NCBI GenBank assembly: GCA_900319625.1
Contig: ONPD01000004.1
Coordinates: 62,001-126,000, forward strand
DNA: 64,000 nt
DNA from: an uncultured Treponema sp.
GTDB taxonomy: Bacteria; Spirochaetota; Spirochaetia; Treponematales; Treponemataceae
Reading direction: 5' to 3'
Each line of letters starts with the position of its first letter. The stretch's first letter is position 1. Below, piece by piece: positions 57,277 to 64,000 of this stretch. The notes under the pieces are model-generated. The model searched no databases, was not told the DNA's origin, and worked only from the letters and a program-made list of their open reading frames with translations. The position numbers and the translations under genes were made by a program.

Positions 57277-58338
57277 ATGGAATCAAATAAAAAACTTCCG
57301 CTTTTCATCGGAGCCGCAATCATCTTTTTTATTTTATATGTAATTCTTGCAGCTAAACCGCTTCATAAAGAATATCAGTTCCAGCCAGTCTGGAAAATAA
57401 ATATTACAAAACAGGTTTCACCTCTAAAGGAAAATGAACAGCTCTATTACTTCCGTCTTGGAAAGAATCTTGGGTATTTTACAGACGAAGGAAATATTAC
57501 ACTTTATAAGACCTTCACAAATCTTGCTTCAATTTCTGATACATATTTCTGCCTCTATGATAACTATGCAAGAAACACAACCTTTTATGAAAATTCGGGA
57601 ACTGCAAAGGGCGTTATTAATTTTGAAGGCTTTCCTTATATCGTTGATGATATGATTTATGTAATGCTTCCTGGCGGAAACTCATTCATAAAGTGTGATT
57701 CAGACGGCAATAAGGAATGGAAATACGAGGGAATCCTTCCGATAACGGCTTTTAAGGCCGGCCCTAAATATACAGCCGCAGGTTTTGCAGACGGTTCAAT
57801 CAATATTTTTAATAACGAAAACGGCGAAGCTGAAATTCAGTTTGCACCGGGTGGAAGTGATCTTCCTGTTGTCCTTGGAATTGATATTTCCCCGGACGGA
57901 GAATACATTGCAGCAGTTTGCGGTCACAACAAACAGAGATTTGTACTCGCTCACCGCGAAGAAAATCAGCCCAAAATCATTTTCCACACCTTCCTTGATA
58001 CAAACAGCGCAAATCAGTGCCTTGTCCACTTTTGTAATGATGAAAGTCGTGTAATTTACAATTTTGAAAACACTATCGGAATTTACGACTTTAAGAAAAA
58101 TCAGAATGACCTTATCAAAATCAATTCAAAAATCATTTCTATAAGAGAAACTGATAATCTGGTTTTCCTGTTGGGAAAAGCCGGTAAAAAATATTCTGTG
58201 TATATTCTGGAAAAAACAAATACTCTGGAAGGAAGCTTTTCTTTTATTGCAGAGACAGCCTTCATTCAGACCGGATATGACACCCTTTACGTCGGAAAAG
58301 ATGACTCAATTTCAAAAATCTCTCTGGAGCGAAAATAG
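57277..58338 (+). CDS. Membrane-anchored beta-propeller-like protein
   Basis: A 353-residue protein with one N-terminal helix (LPLFIGAAIIFFILYVILAA) and a periplasmic domain of repeated four-stranded units resembling PQQ/WD-type propellers (NSFIKCDSDGNKEWKYEG, AAGFADGSINIFNNENGEA, LGIDISPDGEYIAAVCG). No enzyme residues are evident; a scaffold or binding role is likely. It is followed after two bases by the LytM-like gene, so the two are probably co-translated. Confidence 0.6.
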   Translation: MESNKKLPLFIGAAIIFFILYVILAAKPLHKEYQFQPVWKINITKQVSPLKENEQLYYFRLGKNLGYFTDEGNITLYKTFTNLASISDTYFCLYDNYARNTTFYENSGTAKGVINFEGFPYIVDDMIYVMLPGGNSFIKCDSDGNKEWKYEGILPITAFKAGPKYTAAGFADGSINIFNNENGEAEIQFAPGGSDLPVVLGIDISPDGEYIAAVCGHNKQRFVLAHREENQPKIIFHTFLDTNSANQCLVHFCNDESRVIYNFENTIGIYDFKKNQNDLIKINSKIISIRETDNLVFLLGKAGKKYSVYILEKTNTLEGSFSFIAETAFIQTGYDTLYVGKDDSISKISLERK

Positions 58339-58340
58339 TT

Positions 58341-59204
58341 ATGAAAAAAACAGTCTTTTCAATTTCCATACTTCTTTCAGTTTTTTCTAATCTTTTCTGC
58401 TTTGACTGGCCCTTCCAGAAGGTAGAAGCCTCACAGATTACTTCCTTTTTTGGACAGAAGAACGGAAGCCTTCCATCTACATCGCTTATTATTTCTGATG
58501 CCGAAGATGTCATCTCCTCTGACGAAGGAAATACTCTTATTGTAATTGAAGATTCAAATGACGATACAGACTTTTTTCCGTCGGCCCTCGGCACTTCTGT
58601 AATTGTAAGCCATAATGATAATCTTATCTGTGTATATTCCAATCTTGACCGGGATTCAATCAGAAGCAGGGACTATACAAAAAAGCTTACAAAGGCAGAG
58701 CCAATTGCAAAGACAGGAAAAAGCGGCTTTCAGAAAAAAGACGGAAGCCTGAGCTTCCAGCTGATTGATATTAAGGAAAGAAAATCCATAAATCCCCTTA
58801 CAATTCTTCCTCAGCTGCCAAATCTTCCGCCTCTTTCTATTTCTGCCGTTCAGATAAGAAACAAAAACGGCGTTGCCTACGACCTTCAGTATGCAAAAAA
58901 CTTTAACGCAGGCACCTACAGAATTTATTTCAAGAGAAATGACCTTGTAGTTCCCTTTAAGACTTCCATTCTTTTGAACGGCGAGCTTTCTGATGAGATA
59001 AGCTTGAACTCAATAAATCAGGAAGGCGGCACCTGCAATGTTATGGGAATCAAAAATTATTCCGGAACAGAAATCTATCCTGATGATAAATTTATGCTTA
59101 TTGGTGAAGCTGCCCTTAAAAGCGGTAAATTCACTCTTTCACTTTTGTTCACAGATATAAAAGGCGATACAAGACAATTAAATTATAACATTACAGTTTA
59201 CTAA
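58341..59204 (+). CDS. Exported protein with inactive LytM (M23)-like domain
   Basis: A 287-residue protein with a signal peptide (VFSISILLSVFSNLFCF). Residues about 25-160 keep the M23 layout: GTSVIVSHNDNLICVYSNLD, AEPIAKTGKSGFQKKDGSLSFQLIDIKERK and SINPLTILP. The zinc ligands are lost: no HxxxD near the start, and the HxH motif reads LSFQL. The remaining 125 residues are a beta-rich domain. Inactive LytM proteins activate amidases in other bacteria, so it may act on a cell-wall amidase; that is an inference. Confidence 0.7.
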   Translation: MKKTVFSISILLSVFSNLFCFDWPFQKVEASQITSFFGQKNGSLPSTSLIISDAEDVISSDEGNTLIVIEDSNDDTDFFPSALGTSVIVSHNDNLICVYSNLDRDSIRSRDYTKKLTKAEPIAKTGKSGFQKKDGSLSFQLIDIKERKSINPLTILPQLPNLPPLSISAVQIRNKNGVAYDLQYAKNFNAGTYRIYFKRNDLVVPFKTSILLNGELSDEISLNSINQEGGTCNVMGIKNYSGTEIYPDDKFMLIGEAALKSGKFTLSLLFTDIKGDTRQLNYNITVY

Positions 59205-59218
59205 TTATGTGATAAAAT
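59190..59218 (+). promoter_or_regulatory. Promoter of the phosphohexomutase gene, leaderless type
   Basis: ATTACA (59190-59195), 17-bp spacer, TAAAAT (59213-59218), six bases, ATG at 59225. It overlaps the end of the LytM-like gene; no Shine-Dalgarno. Confidence 0.45.
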
Positions 59219-59224
59219 ATAATT

Positions 59225-60982
59225 ATGAAACACGAAATGATTTTATCTGCCTCAGGCTGGAGAAGGGTTTTTGCAGCCTCTGGAAATGAACAGGACAAGT
59301 CGCCTGAAATCACTGTGAAAAGCAGGGCTATTGCAGTTGCAAGTGCCTGTGTCTTTTTTGACTACCTTAAAAATGTCAGCGGGCAGGAATGTCCTGTAAT
59401 TGCTGTCGGTATGGATACAAGACCAACCGGAGCGGCACTTGCTGACGCTATGCTCAGAACGCTTGTAAAAAAAGGAGCCGTAATTCAGTATCTGGGAGTA
59501 TCCTCTGCTCCAGAGATTATGGCCTACGCCAGAAAGCTTGACGGTTTTATCTATATATCTGCAAGTCACAATCCTGTTGGACATAATGGAATTAAATTCG
59601 GAACAAACGACGGTGGAGTTTTGAACGCCCAGGAGAATGCTAAGGTCTGTGAAAAATTTCTTGAGCTTCTTAAAGATGATGATAAATTAAATGCTCTTGT
59701 TGAGGATTGTCTTAACTGCAGAACTTCAGAGCTTGAACAGGTTTATCAGACAAGAGAAAGCTCAAAACACAATTCATTGAAAGCCTACGAAAGCTTTATT
59801 AAAGAAAGTATTTCTTCTTCAGCTGATAAGGAAGAGCAGGAAAAGTTCTTCAATATGATTAAGGCGGCCGGCGAAGAAAAGCCTATCGGCGTTGTCTGCG
59901 ATTTTAACGGAAGTTCCCGTAACTTCTGCATTGACCGTAATTTCTTTGCTGAAAATAATATCCACTTTAACAGCATAAATGATTCAGAAATAGTTCATGA
60001 AATTATTCCTGAATCAGAAAACCTGATTCACGTTGCAAAACAGATGGAATGGCTGCAGGCCCAGGGCTACAAGGAATATATTCTGGGCTATATGCCGGAC
60101 TGCGACGGGGACCGCGGCAACATAGTCTACTGGGATGAAAAGCAGAAAAAAGCCGTAATCTTAAAGGCTCAGGAGGTTTTCAGTCTTTCAGTTCTTGCGG
60201 AGCTTTGCTGGTGCATCTGGAATAACAAGGGCAAGGATGTAAAGCCTGCCGTTGCGGTAAACTGCCCAACCTCAATGAGGATTGAAGAAATTACGAAGGC
60301 TCTTGGGGCGCAGGCCTTCCGTGCGGAAGTAGGAGAAGCAAACGTTGTAAATCTTGCCCGCGAAAAACGAGCTGAAGGCTATACAGTACCAATTCTAGGA
60401 GAGGGCTCAAACGGAGGAACTATTACCCATCCTTCAAGCGTCAGAGACCCTCTTAATACTGTTTTTGCCCTTCTTAAGCTTCTTACAATCCGCGAAGACG
60501 GTCTTTATGAACTCTGGTGCAAAAAGTCCGGAAACAACTTCAAGCCTGATTTTACGCTGACAGATATTCTTGAAAGTCTGCCTGCCTATACGACAACGGG
60601 AGTCAGTGAGCCTCGTGCTGTACTCAAGGTAAAGACCACAGACCACGAAAAGCTCAAGGCATCTTTTCAGAAGGTATTTGAAAAGGACTGGAAGGAAAAG
60701 AAAGCTGATCTTGAAAAGAAGTTCGGAATCACTTCATACGAGGCAATCATTACAAACGGAACAAAAGAAAGCCGGGATGTAAAGGATTTTTCATTGAGTA
60801 AAAAAGGCGGTCTTAAAATCTTATTTAAGGATAAAAATGACCAGCCTCTTGCATTTATCTGGATGCGTGGAAGCGGTACAGAACCCGTATTCAGAATTAT
60901 GTGTGATGTAAAAGGCAATAAGCCTGAAGAAGAAAAAGAACTTCTTGAATGGGAAACAAAGCTTATAAAAGAAGCTGATTAA
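59225..60982 (+). CDS. Phosphoglucomutase/phosphomannomutase family protein
   Basis: A 585-residue alpha-D-phosphohexomutase. The catalytic serine is in YISASHNPVGHNGIKFG, the metal loop is MPDCDGDRGNIVYW, the sugar-binding loop is GEGSNGGTI and the phosphate-binding loop is WMRGSGTEPVFRI. It interconverts hexose 1- and 6-phosphates and probably feeds glgC and dTDP-sugar synthesis. The substrate preference (glucose, mannose or GlcN) is not decided by sequence. It is somewhat longer than the usual 460-550. The start has no Shine-Dalgarno. A terminator follows. Confidence 0.92.
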   Translation: MKHEMILSASGWRRVFAASGNEQDKSPEITVKSRAIAVASACVFFDYLKNVSGQECPVIAVGMDTRPTGAALADAMLRTLVKKGAVIQYLGVSSAPEIMAYARKLDGFIYISASHNPVGHNGIKFGTNDGGVLNAQENAKVCEKFLELLKDDDKLNALVEDCLNCRTSELEQVYQTRESSKHNSLKAYESFIKESISSSADKEEQEKFFNMIKAAGEEKPIGVVCDFNGSSRNFCIDRNFFAENNIHFNSINDSEIVHEIIPESENLIHVAKQMEWLQAQGYKEYILGYMPDCDGDRGNIVYWDEKQKKAVILKAQEVFSLSVLAELCWCIWNNKGKDVKPAVAVNCPTSMRIEEITKALGAQAFRAEVGEANVVNLAREKRAEGYTVPILGEGSNGGTITHPSSVRDPLNTVFALLKLLTIREDGLYELWCKKSGNNFKPDFTLTDILESLPAYTTTGVSEPRAVLKVKTTDHEKLKASFQKVFEKDWKEKKADLEKKFGITSYEAIITNGTKESRDVKDFSLSKKGGLKILFKDKNDQPLAFIWMRGSGTEPVFRIMCDVKGNKPEEEKELLEWETKLIKEAD

Positions 60983-61023
60983 AAAGAAAGCCGGTGAAGA
61001 TAGTTTTCACCGGCTTTCTTTTT
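60982..61023. terminator. Bidirectional terminator
   Basis: AAAGAAAGCCGGTGAA pairs with TTCACCGGCTTTCTTT around a short loop, with A- and T-rich flanks on both sides; it separates the mutase gene from the convergent HD-GYP gene. Confidence 0.9.
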
Positions 61024-61039
61024 ATAAATAAATAATAAA

Positions 61040-62167
61040 TTATGAAATATTAAAGTATTCTGAAATCTGATTATCCAGAGTCACCTTGTCAGTATCAAAA
61101 TTTTCGAATTCCTGGCGAAGATTCTTGAAACATTCGATAATTTTTGGATTAAAGGTGCCGCAGTCCCCGTTGATAATCATATTGTAGGCCTGCTCCTGGG
61201 TAAAGGCATCCTTATAGCAGCGTTCATTTACCAAAGCATCGTATACATCGGCAAGGGAAACAAGCTGGGCAGAAAGAGGAATATCATCTCCCTTAATCTT
61301 CTTAGGATAGCCCTTACCATCCCATCTTTCGTGATGATAAAGACAAATTTCGTAGCAGGTTTTTCCATATTCTTCATCCCAGACATCTGCCATTTCCTTG
61401 AGGATTTCAGCACCTTTTGTTGTATGAGAAGTCATAACTTCAAATTCCTCGCGGGTAAAACGAGCAGGTTTTAGGAGAATTGAGTCCGGAATTGCAATTT
61501 TTCCGATATCATGCAGGGCACTTGCCGAAGCAATCATATTTGCTTTTTTTGAAGTGAGCCCGCTTTCCGGATAAAGCCTCATATATTCAAGGGCCAGAAG
61601 TCTTGTGTAGCCTTTTACCCGGTGAATATGCTGTCCGCTTTCAAGATTACGGTATTCAACTACAGTACCCAGCACATCAATAATTCTTTCGTTATTCTGA
61701 TGAAGCTCAAAGGCCTGACGGCGAAGCAAATCATTTGTCTTTTCAAGAATATCTGTTTGAATTGAAGAGCGTTCTTCAGCCTGCTTACGATAATTATACA
61801 AATCAGTGATATTTTTTACTCGCTGGCGGACAAGTTTTACGTTAAAGGGCTTATGAACAAAGTCATTTACCCCAAGCAGCAGGGCCTTTGCTTCCACCTC
61901 GGCAGTCTGGTCTCCGGTAATTACAACAACCGGAATATCATTCATCCAGCCGCGTTCTTTCATTATGCTAAGAACATAAAATCCGTCTACATCAGGCATT
62001 ACCAGATCCAGAATGATTACAGAAATGGAAGCAATCTGTGAATTCATAATATTAATTGCTTCGCGGCCATCAGAAGCTGTGAGAATTTCATATTCATCGC
62101 TGAGCATATCAGAAAGGATATCTCGGTTTAGCTCAACATCATCTACAATCAGTACTTTATTTCGCAT
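61040..62167 (-). CDS. Response regulator with HD-GYP domain (c-di-GMP phosphodiesterase)
   Basis: A 375-residue RpfG-type protein. Residues 1-125 are a receiver domain (VLIVDDVELNRDIL; the phospho-acceptor Asp lies in VIILDLVMPDVDGFYVL). Residues about 165-360 are an HD-GYP domain with ALHDIGKIAIPD and HHERWDGKGYPKKIKGDDIPL. It should degrade c-di-GMP when phosphorylated. AAGGAG precedes the start. It ends the minus-strand run hybrid kinase, Hpt, HD-GYP, which looks like one phosphorelay. Confidence 0.94.
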   Translation of the reverse strand: MRNKVLIVDDVELNRDILSDMLSDEYEILTASDGREAINIMNSQIASISVIILDLVMPDVDGFYVLSIMKERGWMNDIPVVVITGDQTAEVEAKALLLGVNDFVHKPFNVKLVRQRVKNITDLYNYRKQAEERSSIQTDILEKTNDLLRRQAFELHQNNERIIDVLGTVVEYRNLESGQHIHRVKGYTRLLALEYMRLYPESGLTSKKANMIASASALHDIGKIAIPDSILLKPARFTREEFEVMTSHTTKGAEILKEMADVWDEEYGKTCYEICLYHHERWDGKGYPKKIKGDDIPLSAQLVSLADVYDALVNERCYKDAFTQEQAYNMIINGDCGTFNPKIIECFKNLRQEFENFDTDKVTLDNQISEYFNIS

Positions 62168-62178
62168 AGAGCTTCTCC

Positions 62179-62541
62179 TTACTGTAATTCGTCCCTGTAC
62201 TTTTTAAGCTCCGTCATAACAAGCTTGTAATCAGCTTCGACCTGCTTTACAAGATCCGTTATATCACTCTGAGGAGCCCCGTGACGCATTGTTTCACAGA
62301 GTTCAGAACCAGATTTTGCAAGGGCTGTAAAACTCATATTCAGTGCAATACCTTTCAGATTATGAGAAGCCTTAAAGCCGCCTTCCCAGTCCTTAATCTG
62401 AATTGAATTAATCATATCATTGTAATCTGTTAAATCCATAAATTTTAGCAGATATTTTGAAATCAATTTTTCTGAACCAAGACGCTCCATTGCATCATCA
62501 TAATCAGAATGTGTGTTTTCGTAAAATTCTTTTATTGTCAA
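62179..62541 (-). CDS. Histidine phosphotransfer (Hpt) protein
   Basis: A 120-residue stand-alone Hpt protein. The phosphorylated His is in GFKASHNLKGIALNMSF within a four-helix bundle. It should pass phosphate from the receiver of the hybrid kinase upstream to the HD-GYP receiver downstream. The start is a TTG with AGGGAG seven bases upstream. Gaps are 11 bp to the HD-GYP gene and 25 bp from the kinase gene. Confidence 0.92.
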   Translation of the reverse strand: MTIKEFYENTHSDYDDAMERLGSEKLISKYLLKFMDLTDYNDMINSIQIKDWEGGFKASHNLKGIALNMSFTALAKSGSELCETMRHGAPQSDITDLVKQVEADYKLVMTELKKYRDELQ

Positions 62542-62566
62542 AATACTACTCCCTAATATTTATATT

Positions 62567-64000
62567 CTACACCAGGTTTTCATTTTTTTTTACAAAAATT
62601 CCATCTAAAACATCAAATAATTTTGTGATGTTAATTGGTTTTACAACATAAGCATCCATTCCCTCAAGCTTTGCCCTCTGAATATCCTCGTCAAAGGCAT
62701 TGGCAGAAACAGCAATAATAGGAATTGAGGCAAGAGCCTTGTTTTCAATACTTCGTATCAGGGCTGTTGCCTCATAACCATTAAGTACCGGCATCTGAAT
62801 ATCCATAAGAACTGCTGAATAATAACCGGCAATACTGGAAGAAACCTTATCAACAGCTTCCTGTCCGTTTCTTGCCTCTTCAACCTTAAAGCCTGCCCTG
62901 TTTAGAATCTCTGTTGAAATTTCGCGGTTAAAATCATTATCATCAACAAGAAGTAGTGTCTTTCCCTTGTAATTATGACTTGTATCTTTAAGCTGAGATT
63001 CAATTTTATTAGTATCGTGGTTTGAAATAAACTTCTGTTTTTCATACTGCTCTTTTGCAATATGAGAAAGACGAAGTTTTACAGTAATTTCAGTTCCGAT
63101 ATCCTCAGCACTCTTAATAGCAATACTTCCCCTCATATGCTCAACAAGCTGCTTACATATTGCAAGTCCAAGACCTGTTCCCACAATCTTTGTGTCAACA
63201 GAAGACTGTCTTGCATATGGCTCAAAAACGTGCTTTAGGAAATCACTGCTCATTCCAATTCCGTTATCCTTAATTATAAATTCATATTCGGAAGCGTCTG
63301 CATTTTGATAAGAAGGAAGTGCATTTTCAATAATTGACAGGGAAATTTCCCCACCCTTTTGTGTATATTTTACTGAATTACCAAGAATATTTATGAGTAT
63401 CTGGGAAAGATGAAGCTTATCACACATTACAAAAGAACTTTTCAGCTTCATTGTATCAATTCTGAAGTTCTGCTTTCTTGCTCTTGTCTGTACTGTAAGA
63501 ATATTTTCTATTTCCTTACAAAGTTCGAACAAATCACATTCCGATTCTGTAATGTTGATTTTTCCGCTTTCAATACGGCTGATATCAAGAACTTCATTTA
63601 TCAGGGACAAAAGATGATTTCCAGCGAGCAGACTCTTTGAAAGATAATGCTTTATTTTTACTGTATCATCAGAATTTAAAAGCGCAAGATTTATGTATCC
63701 TACGATTGCATTCATTGGAGTACGGATATCATGGCTCATTTCCGAAAGGAACATTGTTTTGTATTTTGCTTCTGATTCCGCCTTTTTTACCCTTTCTGCT
63801 ACCAGCTGAACGTTAAGCTTATCTCTGTTTGATTTGATGATATAAAAGAGATAGATAATGTATACAATCGTCATTATCAGGATGATTTTTGATGAAACAC
63901 TCTTAAAAAGCCTTAAGTCAGAAAACAAAACATTCCATCGTGAAAAAACACACAAAGAAAATTCATCACTGGCAATAGGCATTGCATAGAAGAACATTTT
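62567..64000 (-). CDS. Hybrid sensor histidine kinase (5' end outside window)
   Basis: The frame is open to the window end, so the ATG at 63997 is probably internal; the N-terminal sensor lies beyond. Visible parts: the end of an extracytoplasmic domain, a transmembrane helix (KIILIMTIVYIIYLFYII), a HisKA domain (EMSHDIRTPMNAIVGYI), an HATPase with NILGNSVKYT, KDNGIGMS and GTGLGLAI, and a C-terminal receiver (LLLVDDNDFNREI, VLMDIQMPVLNGYEAT). It should drive the Hpt and HD-GYP proteins encoded downstream. The signal is unknown. Confidence 0.93.
   Translation of the reverse strand, partial: KMFFYAMPIASDEFSLCVFSRWNVLFSDLRLFKSVSSKIILIMTIVYIIYLFYIIKSNRDKLNVQLVAERVKKAESEAKYKTMFLSEMSHDIRTPMNAIVGYINLALLNSDDTVKIKHYLSKSLLAGNHLLSLINEVLDISRIESGKINITESECDLFELCKEIENILTVQTRARKQNFRIDTMKLKSSFVMCDKLHLSQILINILGNSVKYTQKGGEISLSIIENALPSYQNADASEYEFIIKDNGIGMSSDFLKHVFEPYARQSSVDTKIVGTGLGLAICKQLVEHMRGSIAIKSAEDIGTEITVKLRLSHIAKEQYEKQKFISNHDTNKIESQLKDTSHNYKGKTLLLVDDNDFNREISTEILNRAGFKVEEARNGQEAVDKVSSSIAGYYSAVLMDIQMPVLNGYEATALIRSIENKALASIPIIAVSANAFDEDIQRAKLEGMDAYVVKPINITKLFDVLDGIFVKKNENLV

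Overview
The window looks like a piece of chromosome from a host-associated Treponema-type spirochete. The strongest marker is a flagellar filament sheath protein, FlaA (20174-21235). Other pointers are a spiro-SPASM-type protein, lipoproteins with loose lipoboxes, a bactofilin, an FNT channel, a TAXI-type TRAP transporter and diderm outer-membrane proteins. The species is not readable from the sequence; a rumen or gut treponeme is an inference. The DNA is AT-rich by eye. There are two tRNAs (Phe, Pro), one tmRNA, no rRNA, no CRISPR array and no recognisable transposase or integrase.

Layout. 1-5.4 kb: an envelope export operon (RND exporter, cut by the left edge; LolA-like protein; beta-barrel), then an outer-membrane-type protein and a lipoprotein. 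5.6-6.9 kb: glgC. 7.3-12.8 kb (minus strand): murG, cvpA, a HolB-like protein and an NtrB/NtrC-like pair in one run. 12.9-16.4 kb (minus): a TAXI TRAP transporter with a DUF1850 protein. 16.5-17.8 kb: tRNA-Phe, an FNT channel and a 35-codon membrane peptide coupled to it. 17.8-20.1 kb: an exported unknown, a 57-residue zinc ribbon and an alarmone synthetase fused to TPRs. 20.2-29.5 kb (minus): FlaA, GerMN, amidase, ATP-grasp, a three-part sugar enzyme, a glycosyltransferase and spiro-SPASM. 29.6-33.0 kb: xseA, xseB, mutL. 33-37.2 kb: TPR proteins, a phosphoesterase and a ParB-like protein. 37.2-39.9 kb: an Rsb-type partner-switching module. 40-43.2 kb: tmRNA, hslO, thrS. 43.3-48.6 kb: a clostripain-like lipoprotein, a flavoprotein, a small alarmone synthetase and an accessory patch around tRNA-Pro. 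48.6-61 kb: a class III cyclase, mtaB, TPR, bactofilin, rfbB, an RluA-type enzyme, a transglutaminase-like protein, HTH-EIIA, a propeller plus inactive LytM pair, and a phosphohexomutase. 61-64 kb (minus): a hybrid kinase (cut by the right edge), an Hpt protein and a REC-HD-GYP protein, which look like one phosphorelay onto c-di-GMP.

Themes. (1) Many promoters read as a -35, exactly 17 bp, then a -10. In a set of genes without a Shine-Dalgarno the -10 sits only 6-9 bases before the start codon, which predicts leaderless or near-leaderless mRNAs. (2) Several real or likely small proteins lie between the longer genes: a 35-aa membrane peptide, a 57-aa zinc ribbon and a 46-aa peptide with a double-glycine leader motif. 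(3) The tRNA-Pro 3' end is repeated downstream around a GC-rich multi-hairpin element. (4) The FlaA-to-spiro-SPASM block looks like a poorly described spirochete surface or flagellar sugar system.

All calls come from reading the sequence and the translations. No database search, folding or codon-statistics program was run.
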